Part shown: one piece after another, positions 46,860-55,876 of the stretch
Numbering within the stretch: the first letter of the stretch is position 1
Layout of the letters: each line of letters opens with the position of its first letter
Origin: JBCCXL01 sp039191605
GTDB lineage: Bacteria; Acidobacteriota; Thermoanaerobaculia; Multivoradales; JAHZIX01
DNA: 64,000 nucleotides
Assembly: GCA_039191605.1 (NCBI GenBank)
Contig: JBCCXL010000003.1
Span: 248,001-312,000, forward strand
Reading direction: 5' to 3'
Made by a program: the position numbers and the translations under genes
Notes under the pieces: model-generated
The model's database searches: none
Told to the model about the DNA's origin: nothing
Seen by the model: the letters and a program-made list of their open reading frames with translations, nothing else

Positions 46860-46904
46860 CTTTGTCGTCTTGGGCTTTGTCGTCTTGAGCTTTGTATCTT
46901 CAGG
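46860..46904. repeat. 15-bp tandem repeat, three units
   Basis: CTTTGTCGTCTTGGG, CTTTGTCGTCTTGAG and a degenerate CTTTGTATCTTCAGG in the spacer between the exported protein gene and xthA. Confidence 0.85.
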
Positions 46905-46954
46905 AGGGTCTTGGGGAGCCTACCCGAGGCCAGAATCCGATATCCTCCGGCGCG

Positions 46955-47827
46955 ATGAAGAACGACACGACGACTTCCCACAGCGTCTCTGATTCCAACA
47001 GCATCGAGGGCCGCCCCGTGGGGGCAAACGAGGTGCGCCTGGTCTCCTGGAACGTGAATGGCCTGAGGGCGGCTTTGCGTAAGGGCTTTCTGGACTGGCT
47101 CCAGGGCAGCGATGCGGAGATCGTCGGGATCCAGGAGACTCGGGTTTTAGACGAGCAGCTGACGAAAGCGGCCCGCGAGCCAGAAGGCTGGCATTTTCAT
47201 CTCCACGCCGCGGAGCGCCCGGGCTACAGCGGGGTCGGCCTCTACTCCCGGAGCGCTCCGGACGCGGTGGAGACCTCCATGGGGGAGGATCGCTTCGACA
47301 TCGAAGGGCGGATCCAGATCGCCCGCTTCGGTCAGCTGCTGCTGGTCAACGGCTACTTCCCCAACGGCAACGGCAAGAATCGGGATCTATCCCGCATTCC
47401 CTACAAGCTGGACTTCTACCGCGGCCTCTTCGATCTGCTGGAGCCGGCGCGGGAGCGGGATATGCCGATCCTGGTGATGGGGGATTGGAATACCTGTCAT
47501 CGACCGGAAGATCTGGCGCGACCGAAGCAGAACGAGAAGACCAGCGGTTTTCGCCCGGAAGAGAGGGAAGAGCTGGATCGCTGGATGCGGGAAGGCTGGG
47601 TGGACACCTTCCGCCACTTCCATCCGCAGGCGACGGGGCGCTATAGCTGGTGGAGCCAGCGGGGCAACGTGCGGGAGCGCAACATTGGCTGGCGGCTGGA
47701 TTTCTTCCTCGCGTCGGAGGCGGCCCTCCCCTACCTGCGGGGCGCGGCGATTCACGATCAGGTGCTGGGCTCCGATCACTGCCCGGTGAGCGTCACCGTC
47801 GATCGGGAGCTGCTGACGAGCTCATAG
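46955..47827 (+). CDS. xthA: Exodeoxyribonuclease III
   Basis: 290 residues from ATG at 46955. The EEP-fold motifs are complete: VSWNVNGLRAALRKGF, GIQETRV (metal-binding Glu), PGYSGVGLYSR, NGYFPNGNGKNRD, VMGDWNTCHRPEDLARPKQN (Asp/Asn), YSWWSQRGN, GWRLDFFLAS and GSDHCPVSV (catalytic Asp-His). Removes 3' blocks and incises abasic sites in base excision repair. The N-terminal ~25 residues are Ser/Thr/Asn-rich and not conserved. No Shine-Dalgarno precedes the start. Convergent with the next gene, 17 bases apart. Confidence 0.95.
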   Translation: MKNDTTTSHSVSDSNSIEGRPVGANEVRLVSWNVNGLRAALRKGFLDWLQGSDAEIVGIQETRVLDEQLTKAAREPEGWHFHLHAAERPGYSGVGLYSRSAPDAVETSMGEDRFDIEGRIQIARFGQLLLVNGYFPNGNGKNRDLSRIPYKLDFYRGLFDLLEPARERDMPILVMGDWNTCHRPEDLARPKQNEKTSGFRPEEREELDRWMREGWVDTFRHFHPQATGRYSWWSQRGNVRERNIGWRLDFFLASEAALPYLRGAAIHDQVLGSDHCPVSVTVDRELLTSS

Positions 47828-47844
47828 CCTTCGGTAGGGATGGG

Positions 47845-48996
47845 CTAGGCGTTGCTCTTCCCGGTGCCGTCTTCCTCGCCCTTGGGTTCGGCGGTCGCCG
47901 TGGGGCCAACGAGGCGCGGCTGATCCTTCCAGCGAATCTCGTAGAGCAGCTCTCCTCCGAAGAGCTGCTGGTGAAGAGTCGAACCTTCGGCGGTAGCCCG
48001 TAGGGTTCCTTCGCTCTCCTCCGCCGTGGCCGGTGGGGAGCCTTCTCGTCGCCAATGGTTCGGGTGCAGCGCGGAATAGGAGCCGTCGGCAGTCAGGGAA
48101 ACGACGGGGAAGCCGGGCTTGTTGGGGTTGAAGGTGTGGGAGATCCAGCTTTGGGTGCCTTCGGTAGTGCGGCGAATGGTGAATTCGGTGGCGTCTGCCC
48201 CGCCGGGGTAGATGGACCAAGGGCGCAGCCAGGTGCAGAGGGTTTCGGATTCGCTGCCGTGCTGGACATGGCGCCTCAAGATCTCTCGCTCACTCTGCTG
48301 TAGGCCAAAGGCAGCGGCATCCGCGCCGGGGCCGAAGGGGCGCCTCAGGGTTTCCTCGACGATCTTCAGAGGCCAGGTATAGGCGTTATCTGTGTTCGGA
48401 GGAATGCCGTCGGAGATCTTGCGGCGATATTGCAGGCCGGGCCAGTCGAGGGCCCAGCCGAGGAGGGCGCCGCACAGGCTCTGCCCGGTGACGGATTCGT
48501 GTTCGCGGTTGCCGGCCAGTGCGACAGAAGGGCCGGTGTAGAACCTCGTATCCCCCTGGCCGGTGCGCGCCTCGCCTCGATAGTCGTAGCGGGTCGACGT
48601 CTTGGCGGTGGGCTGGGCGCAGAGGGCGAGGAGTGCCCAGCTGTGTCGCAGATAGAGAACCAGCTGGGAAGAGGTTTCCTGCAGGCCCTGTTCGGCGGTG
48701 AAGCGCAGGGCCGCGATGGTGGCGGCGAGACCGTCGGGGGTGTAGAGCTCGGAGCCGAACTCCCGAGACCAAGAGCCCCAGCTCTGCTCCTGGCTGGCGA
48801 GATCGGCCAGCCATTGGAGATCTTCTGGGGAATAGAGCGCGGCGCGGGCGACCCGGGGCCAATTCTGGCTTCCGGGGCCTTCGTTCCAGGTGTCGAGATT
48901 TCCCTTGTAGCGGTTCAGGCTATTGACGTTGATGGCCTGTCCGCGCAGGCGGCGGAAGAGCTGTTCCTTGCAGAAGGCACGGGGTTCGGTAGCCAT
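47845..48996 (-). CDS. Hypothetical protein, tandem paralogue A
   Basis: 383 residues from ATG at 48996 (AGGAGAG upstream). Soluble, no signal peptide. Shares blocks with the adjacent gene: QLFRRLRGQ near the start, then GPGSQNWPRVARAAL, WSREFGSELYTPDGLAATIA, YTWPLKIVEETL, and a highly conserved end FTIRRTTEGTQSW and TFNPNKPGFPVVSL followed by WRREGSPPAT and AEGSTL. No known motif is visible. A beta-rich C-terminal domain and an alpha-rich N-terminal domain are suggested. Third gene in a run after the NDH-2 gene; 80 bases separate it from paralogue B. Confidence 0.7.
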   Translation of the reverse strand: MATEPRAFCKEQLFRRLRGQAINVNSLNRYKGNLDTWNEGPGSQNWPRVARAALYSPEDLQWLADLASQEQSWGSWSREFGSELYTPDGLAATIAALRFTAEQGLQETSSQLVLYLRHSWALLALCAQPTAKTSTRYDYRGEARTGQGDTRFYTGPSVALAGNREHESVTGQSLCGALLGWALDWPGLQYRRKISDGIPPNTDNAYTWPLKIVEETLRRPFGPGADAAAFGLQQSEREILRRHVQHGSESETLCTWLRPWSIYPGGADATEFTIRRTTEGTQSWISHTFNPNKPGFPVVSLTADGSYSALHPNHWRREGSPPATAEESEGTLRATAEGSTLHQQLFGGELLYEIRWKDQPRLVGPTATAEPKGEEDGTGKSNA

Positions 48997-49076
48997 CGGA
49001 CTCTCTCCTCTCGAAATGAATTCCAGCGGGCTGGTTATCCACTCGTTCGTGATGGCCACGGAGGCCGGGAATCAAA

Positions 49077-50231
49077 TCAAGTCGGGGTTACGGAAGTGTC
49101 CCTCGAGGGTCGAGGCAGCACCCGCCGCGGCCGCTTTCCCCACTCGATGCGGTAGAGCTCCTCTCCCCCCAACAGAGGCTGCCGCAGCGTGGATCCCTCG
49201 GCACTGGCCAGCAGCACCCCGTCGCGCTCCTCCACCGTGGCCGGGGGCGAGCTCTCGCGCCGCCAGCGGTTGGGCTGGAGGGCGGTATAGGAGCCGGCGG
49301 GGGTCAGGGTGGCGACGGGAAAGCCGGGCTTGTTGGGGTTGAAGGTTCGGGAGAGCCAGCTTTGGGTGCCCTCGGTGGTGCGGCGAATGGTGAAGGTCAC
49401 CGATCCGTCGCCCGGGTAGATCGGCCACGGGCTGATGTCTTCCAGCAGGTCCGCCGCGCGGTCGCCGTCCTGCACGTGGGCGATGAGGTGCTCTCGGTCC
49501 ACGGCGGAGAGGCCGAAGGGCTCGGGGGGCGCTTCGGCTCCGTAGGGCTGGCCGAGGAGCTCTTCCACGATCTTCAGCGGCCAGGTGTAGCCGTTGACCT
49601 CCCCCGGCGTCATGCCGTCGACGATGGGGCGTCGGTAGAGTCGCCCGGGCCAGTTCAGCGACCAGCCCAGCAGAGCGCCGAGGATGTCCTGGCCGACGTT
49701 GGAGGCGTGGTTTCGATTCCCCGCCAGGGCCAGGGAAGGGCCGCGATAGAAGCGTCGGTCCCCTTTGCCGACCTCGACCTTGCCCCGCAGGTTGAAGAAG
49801 GTGGTGGTTTTGGGAGTCGGCTGAGCGCTGAGGGCGAGCAGAGTCCAGGTGGCCCGTAGGTAGCTGGTTAGGCTGGCGACGGCTCTTTGCTGCTGCTCCG
49901 TGCTCTGCTCTGTGTCCCGTTCTGGGGCCCGACTTGCGCGACGAGCCTCCCGAAGGGCGGCCATGGTGGCGACGAGGCCGTCGGCGGTGTAGAGCAGAGA
50001 GCCGAACTCGCGGGACCAGAAGCCCCACTCTTTTTCCTTCTCCGCGAGCTGTACGAGCCAGCGCCAATCTCCCGTAGCCACCCGCGCCACCCGCGGCCAG
50101 TTTTGGCTGCCGGGGCCCTGATTCCAGGTCTCCAGCGAGCCGAGGAAGCGCCGCATCGTTTCCGGCGCGGTCTTCTGCCCCCGAAGCCTGCGGAAGAGCT
50201 GGGCTTTGCAGCGTTCACGGGGGTCACTCAT
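49077..50231 (-). CDS. Hypothetical protein, tandem paralogue B
   Basis: 384 residues, AGGAGCC before the ATG. Co-linear with paralogue A throughout, the C-terminal third being most similar: FTIRRTTEGTQSW, TFNPNKPGFPVATL, WRRESSPPAT and AEGSTLRQPLLGGEELYRIE. Paralogue B carries an extra Arg/Glu/Gln-rich stretch around residues 95-117 (SRAPERDTEQSTEQQQRAV). It begins 21 bases after the NDH-2 stop, so it is probably in the same transcript. Function unknown; the strong conservation of the NPNKPGFP block suggests a functional rather than decayed duplicate. Confidence 0.7.
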   Translation of the reverse strand: MSDPRERCKAQLFRRLRGQKTAPETMRRFLGSLETWNQGPGSQNWPRVARVATGDWRWLVQLAEKEKEWGFWSREFGSLLYTADGLVATMAALREARRASRAPERDTEQSTEQQQRAVASLTSYLRATWTLLALSAQPTPKTTTFFNLRGKVEVGKGDRRFYRGPSLALAGNRNHASNVGQDILGALLGWSLNWPGRLYRRPIVDGMTPGEVNGYTWPLKIVEELLGQPYGAEAPPEPFGLSAVDREHLIAHVQDGDRAADLLEDISPWPIYPGDGSVTFTIRRTTEGTQSWLSRTFNPNKPGFPVATLTPAGSYTALQPNRWRRESSPPATVEERDGVLLASAEGSTLRQPLLGGEELYRIEWGKRPRRVLPRPSRDTSVTPT

Positions 50232-50252
50232 GGTCGGCTCCTGCGGAGGGGA

Positions 50253-51644
50253 TCAGGGGTCCAGGGGTGGTTCGGACTCCGGAGTATCGGAGCTCTCGGA
50301 ATAGGGGGAGGGCTCGTGCAGGATGAGCCGTGCGCTGCGCTGGTAGGTGAAGTACGCCCGGGCCCACTCGAAGATCACCACGATGCGGTTGCGAAAGCCG
50401 ATGAGAAAGACGATGTGCACCCCGAGCCAGGTGAGCCAGGCGGTGATGCCGGAGAGGCGGAGCTTGCCCAGGGTCGCCACCGCTGACTTGCGTCCGAGGG
50501 TGGCCATGGAGCCTTTGTCTCGGTAGCGGAAGGGCTCGGTGGGCTTTCCCGCGGCACGCTGGAGGATGACGTTGGCGGCGTAGACCCCGCTTTGAATCGC
50601 GGCGGGGGCAACCCCCGGAACTTCTCCACCGGCCTGCTCGAAAGCCATCAGGTCTCCCACCACGAAGATCTCCGGGAAACCCGGAAGGGTGAGGTCTTCT
50701 TCGACCCGCACCCGACCGGCGCGGTCCAGCACCGGAAGGGCGGTGACGAAATCGCTCCCCTCGCTCCTTGGGGGATCCCCCTGGAGCGGTCGTCCGGTGA
50801 CCTCCGCGGCGCTCTGTGCCAGCTTCGCTCCCAGGGGAGAGGCCGCCACTCCGGCGGCCCAGATCACCGTGTGGGTGGGGATCCGCTCGCCTGTCTTCAG
50901 CGTGATGCCCTGGTCGTCCAGCTCGGTCACCAGGGAATTGGTTCGGACCTCGACGCCGAGGGTCTCGAGCTGCTCCTGAGCCTTGGCGGATAGATCCTCT
51001 GGGTAGGGCGGCAGCACCCGCTCACGGCCTTCCAACAGCAGCACCTTGGCCTCGCGGGCGTCGAAGTGGTGGAAATCCTTGAACAGGGTGTGGCGAGAGA
51101 GCTCCGCCAGGGCTCCGGCGAGCTCGCAGCCGGTGGGGCCGGCGCCAATGACGGCGAAGGTGAGCCAGGCGCGGCGCTTCTCGGGGTCGGTTTCCGCCTC
51201 GGCTCTCTCGAAGGCCAGCAGCACCTTGCGGCGGATTTCCAGGGCATCTTCGAGGGTTTTGAGGCCGGGGGCATGGCGGGCCCATTGATCGTTGCCAAAA
51301 TAGCTGTGGGTCGCCCCGGTGGCGACGATCAAAGAGTCATAGCTCAGCCGGCGGCCGTCTTCCAGCTCGACTTTGCGTCCCCCGGCATCGATGTTCACCA
51401 CCGTCGCCATCAGCACTTCGACCTTGCGCTGGCGGCGGAAGATGCGCCTCACCGGCTGAGCGATGTCCACCGCCGACAATCCGGCCATGGCCACCTGATA
51501 GAGCAGGGGCTGGAAGAGATGGTGGTTGCGCTGATCCAGCAGCGTCACCCGCGCGCCCCGCTTCTCCAGACGACGGGCGGCGTAGAGGCCGGCGAAGCCG
51601 GCGCCGATGATCACCACATGGGGCGTGTTCGCGCTCTTAGCCAT
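50253..51644 (-). CDS. Type II NADH dehydrogenase (NDH-2) family flavoprotein
   Basis: 463 residues. FAD-binding GAGFAGLYAARRLEKRGARV at the start, the NDH-2-typical NHHLFQPLLYQVAMAGLS, second dinucleotide site GAGPTGCELAGALAEL, and a late FAD contact FVVGDLMAF. The C-terminal region holds amphipathic/hydrophobic helices (WLTWLGVHIVFLIGFRNR) for membrane attachment. It transfers electrons from NADH to quinone without proton pumping. SD GAGGGG before ATG. It leads an apparent operon with the two paralogues of unknown function. Confidence 0.92.
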   Translation of the reverse strand: MAKSANTPHVVIIGAGFAGLYAARRLEKRGARVTLLDQRNHHLFQPLLYQVAMAGLSAVDIAQPVRRIFRRQRKVEVLMATVVNIDAGGRKVELEDGRRLSYDSLIVATGATHSYFGNDQWARHAPGLKTLEDALEIRRKVLLAFERAEAETDPEKRRAWLTFAVIGAGPTGCELAGALAELSRHTLFKDFHHFDAREAKVLLLEGRERVLPPYPEDLSAKAQEQLETLGVEVRTNSLVTELDDQGITLKTGERIPTHTVIWAAGVAASPLGAKLAQSAAEVTGRPLQGDPPRSEGSDFVTALPVLDRAGRVRVEEDLTLPGFPEIFVVGDLMAFEQAGGEVPGVAPAAIQSGVYAANVILQRAAGKPTEPFRYRDKGSMATLGRKSAVATLGKLRLSGITAWLTWLGVHIVFLIGFRNRIVVIFEWARAYFTYQRSARLILHEPSPYSESSDTPESEPPLDP

Positions 51645-51744
51645 GGGACCCCTCGATCATCCGATGCTCCTTCTGACGACTTGACGGAAGGCACGCGCGA
51701 AAGGGCAGCTCGCCGTTGGCGGTTGCCGTCGACAGGGCTGTTGG

Positions 51745-53031
51745 TCAGTCGTCGACCACCACCGCGTCGACCTCGGTCTCCCCCTCGGACTTGGCGATGA
51801 TGGCGGCGCCGCAGGAGTCAGAGAAGATGTTGACCGAGGTGCGGAACATATCCAGGGGGCGATCGACGGCGAGCATCATGCCCACCAGGGCGTTGACCTC
51901 CTCGCCGCGCAGGTTCACCGCGTCCAGGACGATGAAGATGATCACCAGGCCGGCGGAGGGCACGGCGGCGGCGCCGATGGAGGCGAGCAGGGCGGTGAGC
52001 ACCACGATGGCTTGTTCCGTGAAGCCCAGCTGGAGCCCCATGGCCTGGGCGATGAAGAGCACGCCGGCGCATTCGTAGAGGGCCGTGCCGTCCATGTTGA
52101 CCGTCGATCCCATCGGCAGCACGAAGGAGGAGACCCGGTTGGAGACCTTCACCTTGCGCTCCACCGTGCGTAGCGTCACCGGCAGCGTGGCGCCGGAGGA
52201 CGAGGTGGAGAAGGCCGTGGTCAGCGGCTCGATCATGTTGCGGAAGTGGATGTGAGGCTTGATTCCGCCGAGGAAGAAGAGCAGCAGCGGCAGCACCACG
52301 AACATGTGGATGGTGAGGCCGGAGGCGACGGTGAGCATGTAGAGGCCGAGAGCCTGGAAGACCTCCAGGCCGGCGCTGCCGACGGCCCGGGCGAGCAGCC
52401 CGAAGACGCCCAGGGGCAGGAAGATGATCACGTAGCCGGTGAGCTTCATCATCGCCTGGAAGCCGGCGTCGAAGAAGTTCACCAGGGTGTCCCGCGGCTT
52501 GTCCGGCAGGGCGATGATGGAAACCCCGAAGAGGATCGAGAACAGGATCAGCGCCAGCATGTCGCCGTTGGCGGCGGCGGCCACCGGATTCTCCGGCACC
52601 ATCGAGAACAGCAGCCCCTCGATACCGCCGGAGGAAACGTCCGGGACCTCCTGCACCGTGGCGCGATCTCGATCCAGGCCGGCGCCGGGCTGGATGGCGT
52701 TCACCACCACCAGGCCCACCAGGATGGCGAGAGTGCTGGACAGGGCGTAATAGCCCAGCGTCTTGCGGAACATCCGCCCGACGCTGCTAGCGCTGCCGAG
52801 GGAGGCGACGCCGGAGATGATCGAGGTCATCACCAGCGGCACGATCACCATCTTGATGGCGCGCACGAAGAGGCCGCCGATCCACCCGACATAGGGAACG
52901 ACGGCCTCGCCGAAGATCACCCCGACGGCAACGCCGAGCACCATGGCGATGAGGGTTTGCCAGTGGAGCTTGCGGTACCAGGCTTTCTTTACCGGGGAGC
53001 TATTCTGCGAACTGTCCTGTGAGCTTTCCAT
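51745..53031 (-). CDS. Dicarboxylate/amino acid:cation symporter (DAACS family)
   Basis: 428 residues, about eight helices plus two re-entrant loops. Family motifs: SSSGATLPVTLRTVER (serine-rich hairpin 1), SFVLPMGSTVNMDGTALYEC (TM7, NMDGT), IGAAAVPSAGLVIIFIVLDA (hairpin 2) and VDRPLDMFRTSVNIFSDSCG (TM8). It imports glutamate, aspartate or C4-dicarboxylates with Na+ or H+. Which substrate cannot be decided from the sequence; the TM8 Arg of MFRTSVN favours acidic amino acids over neutral ones. The C-terminus is acidic. Confidence 0.93.
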   Translation of the reverse strand: MESSQDSSQNSSPVKKAWYRKLHWQTLIAMVLGVAVGVIFGEAVVPYVGWIGGLFVRAIKMVIVPLVMTSIISGVASLGSASSVGRMFRKTLGYYALSSTLAILVGLVVVNAIQPGAGLDRDRATVQEVPDVSSGGIEGLLFSMVPENPVAAAANGDMLALILFSILFGVSIIALPDKPRDTLVNFFDAGFQAMMKLTGYVIIFLPLGVFGLLARAVGSAGLEVFQALGLYMLTVASGLTIHMFVVLPLLLFFLGGIKPHIHFRNMIEPLTTAFSTSSSGATLPVTLRTVERKVKVSNRVSSFVLPMGSTVNMDGTALYECAGVLFIAQAMGLQLGFTEQAIVVLTALLASIGAAAVPSAGLVIIFIVLDAVNLRGEEVNALVGMMLAVDRPLDMFRTSVNIFSDSCGAAIIAKSEGETEVDAVVVDD

Positions 53032-53088
53032 AGCTCCGACGGTACGCTAACAGGCCCGGAAACTCAATCGGGATCACCCCCGAAGAGA

Positions 53089-53130
53089 GGGCCTGTGCTT
53101 AAGGGCCTGTGCTTAAGGGGCTGTGCTTAA
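53089..53130. repeat. 14-bp tandem repeat, three units
   Basis: GGGCCTGTGCTTAA twice and GGGGCTGTGCTTAA once. The last unit supplies the TAA stop of the minus-strand GspG-like gene, so the repeat grew from its 3' end. Confidence 0.9.
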
Positions 53131-53738
53131 GGGATAGCGCCCGAAGGCCAGTAGTAGAAGTCGCCCTCGGTCCACACGATGTCGTTGTCGTACTCGGTGG
53201 GGTCGTAGCTGCCCTGGGGATAGACGGTGCTCTCGAAGATCCCGTCACGGCCGGTGCTGCGAATGATCAGCCCCGGGGCGTCGCCCACCCGGTCGGCGAG
53301 GTAGAACTCCAGGGGGTTCTCCCAGCCGTCGGCCACCGGCATATCTCCCGTCATGTACTCGCTGACCATCTGGGAGAACTCCTCGGGGGAGACGAAGTTC
53401 GTGCCCTCCTCGACGTCGAGACTCACCGAGAGATCCCCCTGATAGATGTTGGCCGGCGCCGCCCGATCCAGGAGGTACATCGAATAGGCCTCGGAGATCA
53501 TCCGCATGTCGGCGACGGTGCGCTTCTGCTTCGCCTTCTGGAGGGCGTCGACGAAGTTGGGAATGAAGATCGCGGCGAAGCATCCGCCGAAGGAGATGAG
53601 ACCGAAGCAGCCAACCACGCCGAGGATGATCCACAGGGGGCCCTTGCTCTTTTTCTGGGGCGGGCGAGGTTCCCACGCCGCCTGCGGCGGGTTCGCTGGT
53701 GGTGGCGGCGGCGCTGGGTGAGAAGGGGATCCAGACAT
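53127..53738 (-). CDS. GspG-like pseudopilin-related protein with Pro-rich N-terminus
   Basis: 203 residues, AGGAG before the ATG. Residues 1-32 are Pro/Ala-rich and cytoplasmic, followed by a helix (LWIILGVVGCFGLISFGG) and the pseudopilin-like helix FIPNFVDALQKAKQKRTVADM with RMISEAYSMYLLD. The C-terminal domain has GRDGIFES and YDNDIVWTEGDFYYW, resembling the calcium-binding loop of GspG. Standard pseudopilins have a short leader with a Gly-Phe cleavage site; this one has a long leader and no evident prepilin peptidase site, so it may stay membrane-anchored. No type II secretion genes adjoin it. Confidence 0.6.
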   Translation of the reverse strand: MSGSPSHPAPPPPPANPPQAAWEPRPPQKKSKGPLWIILGVVGCFGLISFGGCFAAIFIPNFVDALQKAKQKRTVADMRMISEAYSMYLLDRAAPANIYQGDLSVSLDVEEGTNFVSPEEFSQMVSEYMTGDMPVADGWENPLEFYLADRVGDAPGLIIRSTGRDGIFESTVYPQGSYDPTEYDNDIVWTEGDFYYWPSGAIP

Positions 53739-53937
53739 GACGACGGGCTCCTAATTTGAATTGAGAGGCGACGGTGGCCCCGTGGCCCCATAGGGATGGT
53801 GCAGGGGCAGGGGTCGACAAGAGGGAGATACCAGCAACATTGAGAGGATGAGAAGCCTTCAAGCTATCACAGCCAACCGCTGCCGGGAGGCTCTAGAGAT
53901 CGTAGAGAGGGGCGAGGCTGGGATACCATGACGCTCT

Positions 53938-54843
53938 ATGTACGGACGCCGATCCAATCCCTCTGCCGGTTCTCCCGGAGGCTTCCAGCTCACCGAGCCT
54001 CCACCGCGGGACGTCGCCATTCTGCTGGTGGTGGTCTTCGTGACCTTCTCCCTGCGCTACCTGTCGACGACCACCGCCCTGATCCCGAATTTGCTGGACC
54101 TCTCCGCCGCGGTGTGGACCCAGGGTCAGATCTGGCGGATCTTGACCTATCCCTTCATCGGCAGCGGCCTGCCGGATCTGTGGTTCCTCCTGGAGCTGCT
54201 AATTCTCTTCTGGTTTGCCCGCGACACCTATCGCCTCGCCGGTCGCCGCGGATTCTGGCAGCTGATCCTGGTCACCGGCGTGGGAGCCGGCGTGGTGGCG
54301 GTGGCGGTGGAAGCACTGACTCAGGCGGCGGGCAGCCCTGCGACGCCTCTCGCCTTCGAACTGATGCAGGGGCAGCGGCTGCTGCTGGCGGTATTCATCA
54401 CCTCCTTTGCGGTGGCCTTTCGTCACGCCACGATCCGGCTCTTCTTCGTGCTCCCGGTGCGCGCCGGCTGGTTCCTGTGGCTCACTCCCCTCTTCGCTTT
54501 CCTCGGCTTTCTCAGCAGCCGTGATCTCAGCGGCTTCGTGGGGATCTGCGTCGCCGTCGCCCTGACCTACGGCCAGCTGGTGGAGGGAGGCTTCTCTCGC
54601 CTGCTGCGGCGCTTTCGGCTGCGGCTGCAGGAGCGCAAGGTGCAGCGGGATCTGCGGCGCATTCGCCGCGAGAGCGGATTGCGGCTGGTGGACGAAGACG
54701 ATGACGATCCCCGCGGCGGCGGTGGCGGTCAAGGCGGTGGCCGCGGCGGCAATGGCCGCGAAGGCAATGGCCGCGAAGGCAATGGCCGCGAAGGCAATGG
54801 CCGCGGCAGCAATGGAGTGTCTAAGGGACCATGGGTGAATTGA
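53938..54843 (+). CDS. Rhomboid-like (probably inactive) membrane protein
   Basis: 301 residues. About six hydrophobic segments from residue 25 on; WTQGQIWRILTYPFIGSG followed by LWFLLELLILFWFARDTYRL and RRGFWQLILV matches the first part of the rhomboid/derlin fold. The catalytic GxSG and the C-terminal His of active rhomboids are not present, so it would be a pseudoprotease (inference). The cytoplasmic tail is basic, then acidic (DEDDDDP), then Gly-rich with a five-residue NGREG repeat. Its last 13 bases overlap the dehydratase gene. Confidence 0.5.
   Translation: MYGRRSNPSAGSPGGFQLTEPPPRDVAILLVVVFVTFSLRYLSTTTALIPNLLDLSAAVWTQGQIWRILTYPFIGSGLPDLWFLLELLILFWFARDTYRLAGRRGFWQLILVTGVGAGVVAVAVEALTQAAGSPATPLAFELMQGQRLLLAVFITSFAVAFRHATIRLFFVLPVRAGWFLWLTPLFAFLGFLSSRDLSGFVGICVAVALTYGQLVEGGFSRLLRRFRLRLQERKVQRDLRRIRRESGLRLVDEDDDDPRGGGGGQGGGRGGNGREGNGREGNGREGNGRGSNGVSKGPWVN
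54751..54810 (+). repeat. 15-bp coding tandem repeat (NGREG)
   Basis: Three perfect copies of AATGGCCGCGAAGGC and one variant, in frame, in the C-terminal tail of the rhomboid-like protein. Confidence 0.92.
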
Positions 54844-55838
54844 GCGCGGAAGCGGTGCTCGGCCGGGTGCCGGACCGCGAGGTCCTGGAGCTGGCCCGGG
54901 AGCGCCTGCTTCCCCACATCCACCGCACCCCGGTGCTCACTAGCTCAACCTTTGACGAGCTCTGCGGTGCCCGCCTCTATTTCAAGGCGGAGAGCTTTCA
55001 AAAGGCCGGCTCGTTCAAGGTGCGGGGGGCGCTGAATACCGTTCTCGGGCTGAATCAGGAGACCGCCGCTTCCGGGGTGGTGACCCATAGCTCCGGAAAC
55101 CATGGTCAGGCGGTGGCTCTGGCGGCGCAGCTGCGAGGCATTCCGGCGGTGATCGTGATGCCCAACAACGCGCCGATGGCAAAGCAGGATGCGGTGCGGG
55201 GCTACGGAGCGGAGGTTCAGCTCTGCCCGCCGACTCTGGCGGATCGCGAGCGCTCCGCTGCGGCCCTGGTGGCGCAGCGCGGGCTGACCCTGGTGCATCC
55301 CTACGATGACCCGAGAATCCTCGCCGGCCAGTCCACCTGCGCCCGGGAGCTGATGGAGGACGCTCCGGAGCGTCTCGACTGGATTCTGGCGCCGGTGGGC
55401 GGCGGCGGGTTGATCTCCGGCTCCGCGCTGGCGGCGAGTTTCTTCGGCGAGGGAACCCGCGTGCTGGGGGTGGAGCCCGCCGGGGCCGACGATAGTTATC
55501 GCTCGCTGCGGGATGGGGAGTTGGAGCGCTGCCTCGATCCCCGCACCGTGGCAGATGGGCTGCGCACCTCCCTCGGCAAGCTTCCCTTCAAGGTGCTGCG
55601 GCAGCTGGGGGTGGACGTGGTGACGGTGAAGGAAGAGACCATCGTCGAGGCGATGCGGCTGCTGTGGGAGCGCCTCAAGGTGGTGGTCGAGCCCTCCGGA
55701 GCGGTGCCCCTGGCGGCGCTGATGGAGGATCCCGTGGCCTGTTCCGGCGGAGCGCCGCCGCGGCTCAAAGGCAAGGCTATCGGCGTGGTGCTGTCCGGCG
55801 GCAATCTCGACCTCGCCCGCCTCCCCTGGCAGAGCTGA
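54831..55838 (+). CDS. Threonine/serine dehydratase or serine racemase family (PLP, fold type II)
   Basis: 335 residues; AAGGGA five bases upstream of the ATG. PLP-lysine in SFQKAGSFKVRGALN, substrate loop THSSGNHGQAVALAA, phosphate-binding glycine loop APVGGGGLISGSAL, and VVEPSGAVPLAAL near the end. It deaminates threonine or serine to 2-oxobutyrate or pyruvate, or racemises serine; the catalytic domain alone is present, with no C-terminal ACT regulatory domain, as in TdcB and serine racemases. Translationally coupled to the rhomboid-like gene. Confidence 0.9.
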   Translation: MGELSAEAVLGRVPDREVLELARERLLPHIHRTPVLTSSTFDELCGARLYFKAESFQKAGSFKVRGALNTVLGLNQETAASGVVTHSSGNHGQAVALAAQLRGIPAVIVMPNNAPMAKQDAVRGYGAEVQLCPPTLADRERSAAALVAQRGLTLVHPYDDPRILAGQSTCARELMEDAPERLDWILAPVGGGGLISGSALAASFFGEGTRVLGVEPAGADDSYRSLRDGELERCLDPRTVADGLRTSLGKLPFKVLRQLGVDVVTVKEETIVEAMRLLWERLKVVVEPSGAVPLAALMEDPVACSGGAPPRLKGKAIGVVLSGGNLDLARLPWQS

Positions 55839-55876
55839 GATCCGTCGAGGGCATTCGGCCGAGGATCACCGGGGGA

